Shown here: piece after piece, positions 34,674 to 46,091 of the stretch
Position numbering within the stretch: position 1 is the stretch's first letter
Layout: the number at the start of each line of letters is the position of its first letter
DNA from: Paratrimastix pyriformis
Lineage: Eukaryota; Preaxostyla; Paratrimastigidae
NCBI GenBank assembly: GCA_027972325.1
Contig: JAPMOS010000003.1
Span: 124,001 to 188,000, forward strand
DNA length: 64,000 nucleotides
Direction: 5' to 3'
Notes under the pieces: generated by a model
Database searches by the model: none
Told to the model about the DNA's origin: nothing
The model's input: the letters and a program-made list of their open reading frames with translations, nothing else
Translations under genes and position numbers: made by a program

Positions 34674-35640
34674 ATGGAATTTTCTCTTCCCGAATTTGAT
34701 CTTTTTTTATTTGACCTTGATGGGACGCTTGTGAACACGGATATTCTCTTATGGCAGGTCGTCCCCTTGTTTTTGCTTGCCCTCAATTTCATGCTGCTGT
34801 AGACCTTTTCCAAGGCCCTCACGGAAGTCGTCGGCACAGATTTTGGAATGACATTTGAGCAATATTCGCTTCTATCGCACAGGTCCGCTCGCAGATTGAA
34901 TCCAAACCCGAATCGTCCGTAGCGACCTGCACTCGATGTCGAGCTGGCAGGCTGAGCATCAGATCAGCGCCTCCGACTGGCAAGAGACCCGCCAGCGGAG
35001 ATCCCAGTTGTACCGGGAGGCCTCTCGGGACCCGGCTCAAGTATCTCTGAAACCGGGGGTGGAGCCGCTCCTCTCGCAGCTGGTGGCCCGCCAGGCCCCG
35101 GTGTACGTCTCCACCCGCTCCACGCGGGCCGAGGTGGATGGCCTGTGCGGAGTGCTGCCTCTCCTCGGGAGGGCGGTCACCCGATGGGTCACCCGGGCTG
35201 ACTGCCCCGCCCAGAAGCCCAGCCCGGCCTGCTGGGAGCTCTGCCTGGCCCACTTCTTCGAGCGCCAGCCGCCGCCCCGCTCGCCCGCCGCGACACCCAC
35301 GCCCGCCCCATCGCCCGCCCGGAGCGTGGGTAAGCGCAGCCCGCTGCCCCAGAGCGGCCCGGTGGGGGTGTTCTCCTCGGACCCGGAGGCCCCCTCGGCC
35401 CGAGGCGACCCCGTGCGGGCGGTGGGCTTCGAGGACACCCCCGAGGGCATCGAGTCGCTCCTGGCCCTGGACGTGCACAAGGTGCGCCGCAAGTACGGGG
35501 CCCGGCTGGGGCTCCGCTCTGTGCTGGTCAGCCCGGTGGAATACCCCGAGCTGCGCGGGCTGGCCGGGTTCGACACCATCCCCGACCTGACCGCAGCCCA
35601 CTTCCCCGACCCCGCCGCCATGGGCCCGGGCAAGCAGTGA
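34674..35640 (+). CDS. HAD-superfamily hydrolase (phosphoglycolate-phosphatase-like)
   Basis: Exons 34674-34757, 34803-34882 and 34923-35640 close to 293 residues. Motif I is FDLFLFDLDGTLVNTD with the nucleophile Asp and the general acid/base Asp. The cap region (WQETRQRRSQLYREAS) follows. Motif II is VYVSTRST, motif III the Lys in DCPAQKPSPACWELCL, and motif IV VGFEDTPEGIESLL. This is the KPxP layout of subfamily I HAD phosphatases. The substrate cannot be told from sequence. An insertion rich in Pro between motifs III and IV (about 35265-35400) is unusual. A second donor reads GTCGTC, the other GTCCGC. Confidence 0.88.
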
Positions 35641-35901
35641 TGAGCGGGAACCCCGAGCGCCCGGCGCACCCTCAGCACTCCGCTCTCCCTCGCCGCCGCT
35701 CTATCATCGCCCCCCCCCCCCCCCCCCCCGCAACCCAGCCGGAGATGGTCGGCTTTTTGGCGAGGGAGCGGCTCTTTCGTTTGGCAGGCCAGCCGATTCG
35801 TCGGGCCGGACCAGACGTTGTGTTGGGGGCAAGAACGGCTGGACGAGCAGAGAAGGGGGCAGGCAGAGAAGAGGGCAGGCGGGGCGGGTGCCGAATGCGG
35901 C
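35641..35901. other. Intergenic between convergent genes, with C20 tract
   Basis: The HAD gene and the hexosaminidase gene converge here. A C20 homopolymer lies at 35710-35729. No other feature was seen. Confidence 0.45.
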
Positions 35902-38900
35902 TTACTGGGGGGAGCCCAGGGAGGCCGTGATCTGGCTGTACGTGTCGAGGATCTTGCGGTTGCGGAAGTGCAGCACCCCGAAGACCACGGCCATGACCGA
36001 GGTCACAGCCGCCACCACCCCCAGGCAGCCCACGGCGATCAGCAGGGCCGTGTTGTTCGGGGGCACGGGCGCCACGCTCGGCACGGCCGGGGGGGTCGAC
36101 GTCCTGATGGGATGGGGGGACGGCGAGGGAGGGGGCACGAGGCAGGCAGGGTGGGTCGTGATGCATTTTGGGAGAGCGGGGCACGAGGCAGGCAGGGCAG
36201 GGCCGGCGGACCGGGTGGGGCAGTAGTCGGGGGCGAGGGGGGCCGCCTGGCTGATGCCGCGCCGGACGAGGGTGCAGCGGAGCCGCAGCAGGCGGTTCTC
36301 GAAGAAGGCCCGCTCGGCCTTGTGCTTGGCTGGGCGGGGAGGCGGACACACGGCGTCAGGCAATGCCCCCACCAGCCGCCAGACCGCCCTCAGGCGAGCC
36401 CCCGAGCCCCCAGCCTGGGGGCCTGTGGGGCGGGACGGACCTACGGGGTCGGCGTGCATGTCGATGGAGCTCCAGAGGCGCTCGGCCACGGCCGGGCTGC
36501 GCGAGAAGGAGCGCCCGTCGTAGTTCTGGGCGTCCTCGCTCTCGCCCCACGAGCAGGCCTCGCCGCCCTGCCCCCGGGCATCGACCCCGGGCATCGACGG
36601 CACGAGTGGGTGCGCTGTGTCAAGGGCGACGGTGCCGAGGGTGCGCATGGCCGGCACGGGCGGCTGGTGCTGGTGCTGGTGCTGGTGCTGGTGCTGGTGC
36701 TGGTGATGTGAGGGGGCCGGGCACGATCGGGGCGGACCAGGACGCGCTTCTCCTCCTCGGGGGTGAAGCCCATCCCGCGGGTGGGGTCGTTGTTGTACAT
36801 GTCTGCAACAAGAACCAGGGCCGGGCAGGGGGTCCAATCGGCTCAGGTCCGAGGGGCGGGCGGGGCGGCCCGGCGGGGGGCGGGCGGTGGGGCGGACCGA
36901 GCCAGGTCCAGATGTAAAGCCAGTAGCGGGCGTCCTGGCGGCACTCGGGCTGGTCGGCCGTGACCATGGTGCACATGGGGGCCTGCATGTCCCTGCACAC
37001 CCCGGCCGAGCGGCCGGGCAAGGTGTGAGTTGGCGCGACTGGGCGTGCTGCCTGGGCGTTGGCGTGGCTGCCTGGGCGCGGGCATGGCTATCTGGATGTG
37101 GCTGTCTGGATGTGGCTGTCTGGGCGTGGCTGTCTGGGCGTGGCAGGGTGGCAGGGTGGCAGGGCGGCATGGCGGACTGGTAGAAGCCCTCGCTGAGGAC
37201 CACCCGGTGGCCGGCCTGGATGGCGGCCTTGAGGGAGTCGCGCTCCTTCCACACCTGGACGATGGTGTCGTTCTCGATGGGGCTCCCGGGCAGGCCCTGC
37301 CAGCACCCCGCAGGCGGGGCGGGGAGCGTGAGATCCCGAGGAGCCGTGAGATCCCGAGGAGCCGGGCTGCGGGCTGGGGGGGGGGGGGGGGGGGGGGCGG
37401 AAGGGCGACCGTCGCGGGGTGGCGGACCAGAGACTCCTCCCAGACGATGGGGTGCGGCCCTTGGCCTGGGTCAGGTGGGCCTGGGCCTCGCGGACGATGA
37501 CCGACTGGATCTCGCGCAGGCTGGTCAGCCCCTGGGCCGCCATGTAGGCCTGGATGTCGCCGGCTTGCTTGCTCCGGTTCCAGCAGGCCGTGTTCACCTC
37601 GTCCCCGCCGATGTGCACGTACTCTGCACGACGGTGGGGCCGGGCCAGCAGGTGGCCAGGCGGGGGGGGGGGGGGGGGGGGGGGGGCAGCCCGGTGATGA
37701 GGGATGGGCCAGACGGGGCAGTGGGCGTGAGGGCGTGAGGGCGGGCGGACTTGCGGGGAAGAGGTCGGCGAGCTCGCTGAGGAGGGTCTTGGCCATCGTG
37801 TGCGCGTCGGGGTTGGCCGGGTTCAGCCCGACCACGTTCTCGGCGTAGTACATCCTGCGCCGCCAGACACCAACACAGAACATCCAACGGCCGACAGGCC
37901 ATCGGTTAGTGACGAGAGGGCGGCGCGAGGGGAGCATGGAGCAGGGCATGGAGCAGGGGTACGGGGGGCGGGCGGGCATGGCGGGCCTGTCCTTGCCGAT
38001 CCAGTCCCAGCAGTCGACCGTGACGCCCGGGTAGCCCATGCCCCAGGAGGCCGTGTGGCCGGGGAAGTCCAGCTCGGGGATGACCACGATGGCCCGCTCT
38101 CGGGCGTACTGCACCAGCCCACGGATGGCCGCGGCCGTGTAGACGGCCTCGCTGCCGAAGGCGCCCTTCTTGGAGAGCTCAGGGTAGGCCGCGCTCACGA
38201 ACGGGAACGACTGCGCATCCACCATGTGCCTGCCAGGTGCGGGTGCGGGTGCGCGTAAGTGTAATGGATGCAGGCGTGCGCGTGGGTGGGGGGTGGGGGT
38301 GGGCCAAGGCCAGAGCGGCGCGAGGGTGGCCAGGCCCGCGGGAACGGCACGGCAGGAGGGCCCAGATCGGGCAACGGGTTGCTGGGCGGCGCGGGGGCGG
38401 ACCAGTGGAGGACGCTGAACTTGAAGGCGGCCATCAGGTCGAGGATGTGCCGCACCGTGTCGACGGGCAGGTAGTGCCGCGCTGGGGGAGGGCGCGGGGG
38501 GTGAGGCGGCGGGCCTGAGCAGGGACGGCGCATGGCCACAGACCCGTATCGACCATGAAGCCGCGCCAGGCGAACCGAGGGGCATCGGAGATGGTCAGCG
38601 GCACCCGAAGGATGTAGTAGGCCGACCCGTCCCAGTCGAGGAGCTGCGAGAAGGTCTCCATGCCCCGGATGAGCCCCCAAACGGAGGGGGCCCGCAGAGT
38701 AGCCCCGCTAGTGGTCACCTCGATCGTGTAAGACTCGTTGAAGCCAATCTGGAGCTCTTCGGGCTCAGGAGCCGCGTTGTCGAGACTGCCGAGTAAAGAA
38801 GATGCGGGAAGGAAGGAACTGCGATGCAGTGGGAGGAGGCACAGACATGACAGTCAACGTTGTCAGATTACCAGATGATGCGGGAATTGGAGAGGGCAGA

Positions 38901-39224
38901 GCGAAATCTCCAGAAATTTGTCCATGAATAGAGAGTTTCCACGCAGGAAGTCCGATATGAGCTTCCATGGTTGCTAGGACACTCCGGTTAAACGCCGCAG
39001 AAACGAGGGTGGCACACTCGGCACAGTTCGAAGAAAACGCGTACTCTACAGCACAACAGGTCAGCAGACAATTACTTTTGCAGATGCAGACTCAATCCCA
39101 TCGAGACTGTGACCACAGATGAACCAATCTGTGGGACGCTCTGAGGCGCCGGGAAGACATTTGGCAACTGAGGAACAGTAGCCAGAACCGAACTGAAAAA
39201 AGCGAGGAAGAGGAGGAAGGCCAT
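35902..39224 (-). CDS. HEX: Beta-N-acetylhexosaminidase, GH20, with C-terminal membrane anchor
   Basis: The ATG at 39224 starts a signal peptide (MAFLLFLAFFSSVLATV). Exon 39224-39092 joins the exon ending at 39045 through a GTCTGC donor to give SMGLKYAFSSNC. Family blocks follow: GLIRGMETFSQLLDW, APRFAWRGFMVDT, RHYLPVDTVRHILDLMAAFKFSVLHWSA, FPGHTASWGMGYPG, YVHIGGDEVNTACW (catalytic Asp-Glu pair) and EACSWGESEDAQNYDGRSFSRSPAVAERLW. It removes terminal GlcNAc/GalNAc from glycans in lysosome, vacuole or secreted space. Unlike animal HexA/HexB it continues into a hydrophobic span (NTALLIAVGCLGVVAAVTSV) and a short basic tail ending SQITASLGSPQ, so it is probably a type I membrane protein. Long G runs on the + strand (37376-37397, 37662-37686) lie in its introns. 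Confidence 0.92.
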
Positions 39225-39591
39225 GTGCCAAGTTTTGAGGACCTCCCCTGGTGTGAGGCCCATCGACCGCCGGATTTCGTCCGCCAGGCCGCTGTTCACG
39301 GCACTGCTCTCTTCTTCGTCCCATCGTCCCCGGACCAACACTTTCTCTCAGTTGGAAAACGGGCCGGCCCGCTATGGGGCAAGTTGGAGGAGTTGAATCG
39401 GGAAAGAGGATGCCGGAGAAAGGAAAAATTGTTATGTTGAAGGAACATCTCGAAGCGTAATAATCCGGAGAGAACATCACCAGAAGAAACACATCGCTCA
39501 GAACACAGAAAATAACTCGAGAGAAAAGGACAAAAAACTATATATAAAGAGCACCGACTCTCGTGGCCGACCGGTGGCCGACCGGTGGGTC
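39225..39591. other. Intergenic, hexosaminidase promoter side
   Basis: 367 bp between two minus-strand genes. An AT-rich word TATATAAAGA lies at about 39540 on the + strand (TCTTTATATA on the minus strand). It could be a TATA element of the hexosaminidase gene, though it is over 300 bp upstream of the ATG. Confidence 0.35.
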
Positions 39592-40731
39592 TCATTCGAT
39601 GACGACGTCATCAACTTCCATATTGGCGGACGGATCAGAATTCAGCGAGTGAGAAGTGATGATGTTGCGGGTATAAGTGCCCATGGCGACACTGGAGGCC
39701 CCGACTCGAACGGGGGAAAGAGAGTGCGTGAGGGGCCTGCTTGACCGGGCGCAGATGAGTTTGACCAGGCAGAGACCCACTGTCGACGCAAAGATGGCAG
39801 AGAGCCCGATGAGGGTGATCAAGTGCTGCACGGTGTAGTAGGCCTCGATGGCCGGGTTTGGCTTGAGGAAGAAGAACCACCACGCCTGTCACCGGGCACG
39901 GACCCACGCCCCAATCAGAGCATATGTGAAAAAGATCAATCAGAGCAGGTGTTACAAAGGGCTCCGGCCCCAAAACCCGCGGGGCAGATGGGGGGAGGGC
40001 AATTCGAGACCAAGTCGCAGAAGAAGTAGAGCACCGAGAGGATACACGCAACGAGGAGGGGTAAGGACTCGTTCAATTCCATGTAGGTGATCTTCCGACG
40101 GATGCAAGCGTGCCAAACGGTCACAACAATGAGGCAGGCGATCGTGAATATGTCGTAACCCTCGAGGATCCCTGGTCAGAAGGGGGGCCAGTGAGCGAAG
40201 AGAGGCAGAGACATCAACCAGACAATCGACGACTGCGAGGGTGAAGATTTGGTCGAAGAGGCCGAGAATTGAAAAAACGAGCGGGTAGCACAGAGGCAGC
40301 CCCATGCGGAGGAGGAGCCAGCCGTGGTTCCGGGGACGGATCGTGACGCTTCCATCCGTAAAAGAGCATTTATCAAATGAGAACGTTGTCGAATGGATTG
40401 CAACAATTCTCCAGGAACTGCGGGGAGAGCAAGAAAATTAAAAATCCGGAGTTGGGTCCGCAGACCGAACTATCAGCGGCCAATAAAATAAATTCACACC
40501 TCCGTGGAAAAAGCCCAGCTCATAACGAGGAATTGGAGACTGAAGCGCTTGAATAATGTGTGCCACAAAAATAAAAATAATACCGAGGGAACTAATGGCG
40601 AGGTACTCCGATTTCGTCCAGATCGCGAGGAGCTTTTTCTGTTGACAGAGAAGGAGGACCGTCAAGAGGAAAACAATTCCGGAAGTCACCGAGAAAGCAA
40701 TCGTTGGCCAGAGGTCTTCGACTGGCAACAT
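39592..40731 (-). CDS. Seven-helix membrane protein, paralogue A
   Basis: ATG at 40731 and TGA-type stop at 39592, with about five exons. Hydrophobic helices can be counted: DLWPTIAFSVTSGIVFLLTV, YLAISSLGIIFIFVAHIIQAL, LGFFHGGVNLFYW, WLLLRMGLPLCYPLVFSILG, GYDIFTIACLIVVTVWHACI, PLLVACILSVLYFFCDL and a final one around HLITLIGLSAIFASTVGLC, then a polar tail. Seven spans suggest a GPCR-like receptor, but I recognise no known family. A paralogue on the + strand at 54384-55613 shares DLWP, the block IWTKSEYLAISS, SWRIVAIHS and VVTVWHACIR-KI-YMELNES. Donors in both are mostly GTCTG. Confidence 0.75.
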
Positions 40732-41144
40732 GGAAGAGTGGGCGAGAGACAGCGTGGTACACCTCACCGACATACAGAGAGAGATAGCGTGTTCAACCTC
40801 AACGGCACGCAGACTAAGTTGAAATTCAAACTCGAATTATTACATTCAAGTCTGTCACTCTCCTGAGTCCTCGCATGCCACACGCGTCCACTAAGCGTGC
40901 GAATCGCAGATCCGCATTGACTCCCTCGAATTCTGTGGGAGCGCTCGGTGGAGATAGTCAATGGTCACTGACTTCCTGGTTCTTCGTCGTGCTCTTTGCG
41001 GGTCTCGTTTGTTCTCGCCGCCGTCACTCCTGATCGACGGCAATAGGACTTCGTTGCTCCGATCGCTTCGACCGGGCAAGATGGAGCTGGTGATGGTGTC
41101 GTCGGGCCAGTGGTGCGTCGTGTGCGCGATCCGTCCGCCGCTCT
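40732..41144. other. Upstream of 7-helix gene; 3' flank of the LINE
   Basis: Contains the AT-rich word TTGAAATTCAAACTCGAATT at about 40818, a possible promoter element. The LINE 3' untranslated region probably lies in the right half. Its exact end and any target duplication could not be placed. Confidence 0.4.
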
Positions 41145-44100
41145 CTAGGCGGCGCGACCTGGGGGGGCGCGGCTCCCCGCTCTCGCCGGTCTGCCGTCGG
41201 TCTTCCGCATGCCGCCGCTCATGGTTGCCGCGCACCTCATGCCGAACAGGGCGAGCATGCTCTCCACCAGCTGCGTCCCGATGCGCCGGCAGAGGCTTTG
41301 CACATCCAGCTTGGCCTTGCCCCTCGTCTCCAGGCGCCTTTTCCTGGCCTCCGCATTCTCCGGCGGCCGTGGCTCTCTGCCCTTCCTCTGCGGCGCTCCC
41401 AGCGGGCTCAGTGACAGCTCGAGGAGCTCCTGGTACGTCAGGCGCGGCACAATGCCTGTGCTCCCGAAGAGGAGGATGCGGTACCGGCACGCTCGCCCGC
41501 TCCTGGCGATGGCCTCACAGAGGGGCCCGTACTTCGCGCTTTTGGCCTGGAACGCCTCCTCAAAGTTCGAGGTGACCTGGATCTCCAGGACCTCCATCCC
41601 GCCGTCCGGCCGTTCCAGGACGATGTCCGGGTGCTGGTCCCTGGCCTCCGGCACCGCGGCGAGGACCTCTTCCGGGAAGGCTGCCTGCTTGTTGGTTCTG
41701 GCCACCCCGTGGTATCCGAACTTGTGCGGGACCCTCTGGGCCAGGAATCTGAAGACCCGGTCCGTGATGGCGTCACTCCTCTTGACGTAGTAGTCTCCGA
41801 ACTTCCTGCCGCATCCTCCCAGCAGGTGGCTCTGCGTCTCGGGGCCCTGCATCCAAAGGGGCACCAGCAGTCCCCTCCGCCGCCGAACCGGGCCGACACG
41901 GCCTTCACGCCCGGGAAGGCGTGGAAAACCCGAAGCAGATGTTCCGGAGCTGCTGGACCGGGCGCGTGATCTTGCCAGCCCAGCCCGACGAGAGCTTCCC
42001 CCTCCAGGGGGGTCCAGGGTGTGCCACCACCCCGTGGGCGCCTTCAGCCATTCCTCCGTGATGTCCTCCTCGTTCCACCATTCGGCGGTCCGCTTGGCCG
42101 CCGCCTCGCCTCAGCAGCCTGTAGCAGAATGGCAGGTCCCCTGCGGGCGGCCCGCTCGCCCTCGGTCCCACCGGGGTCTCCGCCTCGACGGTGATCATCT
42201 GGAGCGCGACCTGCAGGCCCGTGGTGGGTGTCCGGTCCAAGAAGCCGAGCGGCATGGGCGGCTTCCCCTCGCCGTCTCTCGGCCTGTCTCGGGTTCGCCG
42301 GCCGGGGCGCCGGGAGCGCCACCTCGTCGAGGTGGGCCGGGCAGTAGCGCAGCACCAGCCGGGGATACTTCAGCAGCTCTCGCCTGATCTCGCCAACCAC
42401 GTCCCGGTAGCGCTCCACGCGGGCCACGCCCGCAATGGCCCCCAGGGTGTACTGCGAATCGCTGAGGAGGATGTAGTTCGCCCGCCGGTCTGCCTGCTCC
42501 TCCTCCAGAAGTTTCAGGGCCACGCTCACCCCCATCAGTTCCGCCAGGCCGTTCGATCCGCAACCCGGGAGGCCCATCGCCGCGCCGAGGGTCGACCCCC
42601 GCCCGTCCCTCGGGGGTAGGCCGACTATCAGCGCCGCTGCACCGCCATCCTGCCTGGCCGCGCTGCGTACCATCGACCCGTCCGTCCAGACCAGCACCGC
42701 GTCGGCTGGTGCCTGTCCGAGGTACTCCATCAGGTCTGCCGCCTCGAGGGCCCGCTTGACCTCCGGAGTCATGCCGCTGGGCCTCTTGGGGGAGAACAGC
42801 TTATGAGCGTGGACCCGGCGGTATTCCAACAGCATCTTCTCCTCTCCTCCACGCTTGAAGGCGAAGCGTCGCTCGATGCCGGCGTGGCGTACCCACCCCC
42901 AGAGTCCGTCCGCTGCCGCCCGACGCTCCCGTAGCAGGCCCAGGCCCTCTGGGAGATCTCTTGCCCCTCGTGGGCCAGGAGCCGGGCCGCAAAGGCGAGA
43001 CGATCTCTCTCGTAGGCCGCCTTCAGCCCCCGCAGGCCCAGCCCGCGCTTTCGGATGGGCTCGAAGAAGAAGCGATGCGGGATGCCCGGGAGCTCCTTGC
43101 CTCGCTCGTTCCGCAGCCAGGCCACGCACCTGTGTTCCAAGGCCTTCTCCATCTCCCCCAGCCACTTCAGGGGGAAGTCCGCGATGGGGAAGAGGTAGCT
43201 CAGCACCGGGACGGCCCAGCAGTTGGCGGTCTGGATCTTGGCCATGGGCGGCAGCTCCGACTCATCAATTGCAGCGAGCCGCTCCTCCAACGTGGCCCTT
43301 GCCCGTTCCCTGGCCGGCCCCCAGTCCAGCCGCAGGTTGATCACGAACCCCAGGTACTTGTACTCCCCTCCGGCCTCCATCGGGGGGATCGGCGCCCCAG
43401 TCCTGGTCTGTAGGCCCCATTGCTGCGGCTCTCCGGCGCTCATCCATGCCGCCAGCACTTGGCGGGGTTCAGCTCCAGCCCCACGATGGCGAAGTACTCC
43501 TCGGCCGTTCGCAGGAGCCGCTCTGCCTCCTCGGGGGTATTGGCCGTCAGGAGGAGGTCGTCCGCATAGGCCATGGCTGCCGTCTGCGACCCGTCTCCCC
43601 ACTTGAAGCCTTCCGCCGCCCTCTCGAGGCGCTCAAGCAGGGGATTGAGCAGGCAGTTGAACAACATTGGCGACAGGGGGCACCCTTGCCTCAGGCCTCG
43701 CTCGAGGTGCACGTGCCCGTCGGGGTCCTCCCGCTCGCTCAGGCCCCTGAAGTACATCTCCGGGTTCCGGTACAGTTGGCCCACCGCCTCGCGGAACGCC
43801 CGGGGCACCCCGTAATGGTCCAGGATCCGATCGGCCAGCTCCCGGTCCACTCGTCCGTACGCATTGGCCAGGTCGATCCACACCGCAGCCACTGATGTCT
43901 CCTTCCTCTTGGCCTTGCGCAGCATCTCGGTGAGCGTCCACACGTGGACCCGCCCGTCGGCCACGAAGCCGCGTTGCGCTTGGGCGAGCCTCCCCGGCAC
44001 CATGAAGTTTGTCAGACGGTCGGCCAGTACCCCGCCGTAGACCCTCGAGAGGGTATCCCCCAGGGTCACGTGTCGCCAGGCCTTCGCCTTGGTGAGGTCC

Positions 44101-45818
44101 GCCCCGGGCTTGGGGAGGAGCGTTGCGGCCGAGAGGGACCAGCCGGTCGGGGGCTCCCGTTCCCCCTTCATGAGGCTCGTGAATTGGCGCGCCAGGCCTC
44201 TCATCAGCCTCGACTCTTCCCCCAATGTTGTCGCCACTCTTCGCAGGAACTCGGTGTCCGCGTCGTCGTCGCCCGGGGCCACTCCACGCGGGGCCCGGCG
44301 GATCACGTGGACCACCTCCTCCGTCTTCACCTCGGCGGACATCTCGGAGGCCTCCCGCTCCCCTCCTCCTGGCTTCGGCAGGCCTCGCAGCCACCGTTCC
44401 AGGGCGGCGCCCCCCGTCTCCTGCCTTCTCCCCGCCTCGCGGCGATGGTGCTCGAGGAGTTCCGCCTTGGGCACTGCACAGGCTGCCCGTCGCTTGCCCA
44501 TCAACGCTCGGTGAAACCTTCTGCGGGCCGTGAAGAAGAGGTGCAGGTGTTTCCCGGCCTTGGCCGCCTTCATGGCCCTCTGGGCGGCGTTCCGGGTTTC
44601 CCGGTCCATCTTCGCTGCCCGGGCCAGCTGCGCTCGATACGGGGCCGGGGGGCGCCTCACGCTCAGGTGCTTCCTCCTCAGCATCGCCTTCAGCCGCTGC
44701 ACCCGCGTCTGTCTCGGTCTCGGTCGAGCGCCACCCCCCTGCTCGCGCCCTTCGCCTTGGCACGGTCGCCTTCGTTCCGTTCCTCTGCGGGCGCTCGTCA
44801 GCAGGTCCGCAATGGCCTCCAGGGTGGTGAGCCGACCCTCATTGGCCTCCTCCCATTGCCGCAGGGGGCCCTCCCGGGCCTCCTCCTGTTGCAGGTGCAC
44901 GAGGCTCCCGTGGCTGATCGTCACATGCTCGCTCCGGGCCAGCGACTGTGCCAGGGCCGCTGAGGCGCACCAGAGGTGGAGGCCGCTCCCCTTCTTCCGG
45001 GTGAAGTCCGCCATGACGCGCACCGTCCCCGCCGCCGTGAGGATTCGTCGGAGGCCCCTCTTCCGCGGGTGCCGCACCTGCTCCTCCGCCCTCAGGGCCT
45101 CCTCGTTGGACCCGAAACCCGTCAGCACGGCCCGGAGGCGCCATGGCCTGTCCCTCTCCGTTCGCTGGGCCCCTCCGGTCTCTTTGCCGTTGTGCTGCAA
45201 CATCCGCCGCACCACGTTCTTGGTGCTGCCGACGTAGACGCGCCGCCTGCGCCCCTCCTAGACCACGTGGCCGTGGGCGATCGCTCCCACAGCTCGGTCC
45301 TCCTCATCGTCCGCCAGCACCACCACCGGCCTCTCCCCCCACTCGACGGCCCCCGTTGGGGGGGCCCTCAGGCCTTCCGCCCGCCATTCTAGACTGGGGG
45401 CCCCCGTCGCTGAAAAGTCGGCCGCTGCTCCATGACCCAGGCCGGCCCCGCGGGCCCCCACATCGGGCCGCGCCCGAACGCCGGGGGCAAGGTTGGCATC
45501 AGCGTCATTGCTTGGGGGGCCCACGGCCCTCGGGCTCGCGGCCTTCTCGCCGGGGGGTGAATTCCTCCTCCCCTGGCCGCCCGTCCAGCCCTTGGTCGGT
45601 TCACCTCCGGGCTCTGCGTCACCTCGGCTTGGGTCTGTCCCGGGATTCCCTGTCCTGGCGCCCCTTGCCGGGTCACCACCCGGGACTGCTCTAGGGCCCA
45701 GCTCCTTCGCAGGCCGTCCTTGAAGCCCATGATCGGGGCGTTCATGAACCTCTGGGCCATTTCCCCCGATGCGAATGTCAGCCGGGCCGTGTCGCGGGAC
45801 AGCTTCTGGTAGCGGCAC
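41145..45818 (-). pseudogene. LINE ORF2: GIY-YIG / RT / RNase H / CCHC / PD-(D/E)XK
   Basis: N-terminal part: HVV, an in-frame TAG (45258-45260), then EGRRRRVYVGSTKNVVRRMLQHN, GGAQRT, DRPWRL, GFGSNEEALRAEE. This reads like the SLX1 GIY-YIG domain (VYVGFT, QHNGG, GAWRT, GPWEMV, ALRFEW). Reverse transcriptase: AAVWIDLANAYGRV (motif A), GLRQGCPLSPMLFN, MAYADDLLLT (catalytic YADD, about 43555-43570) and EYKYLGFVINLRLDW. RNase H: AVLVWTDGSMV, GLAELMGVSVALKLLE, ILLSDSQYTLG (D, E, D). Finger: CPFGC in one frame joined across a break to QGPETQSHLLGGC, that is C-x3-C-x7-H-x4-C. Endonuclease: HPDIVLERPDGG then VLEIQVTSNFEEAFQAKSAKY. Frame breaks fall near 43445, 42900-43000, 42280 and 41880. Confidence 0.82.
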
Positions 45819-46027
45819 GGCCGTCCGACCGCCGCCCAGGATACCGCTTTGGCCTGCTGTGGGCTCGTGATCGGAGAGGCGATGATGCTCCGGCAGCCCG
45901 CAGGGGCCGGTGCTGATGTTGGTGCTACCGGGTCTGCGGAGCCGCCCTCGTCCCCCACCAGGCCAGCCCCTGGTTGGCGTTCGTCCGCCTCGCCCTCCGT
46001 CTCCGGTCCGGCTGGGGGCTGCTGTTG

Positions 46028-46091
<64 letters not shown>

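Noticed and set aside
36660-36710. TGGTGC hexamer repeats in the hexosaminidase gene as coding
   Set aside because: They fall between two conserved GH20 blocks with GT/AG borders around them, so they are intronic.
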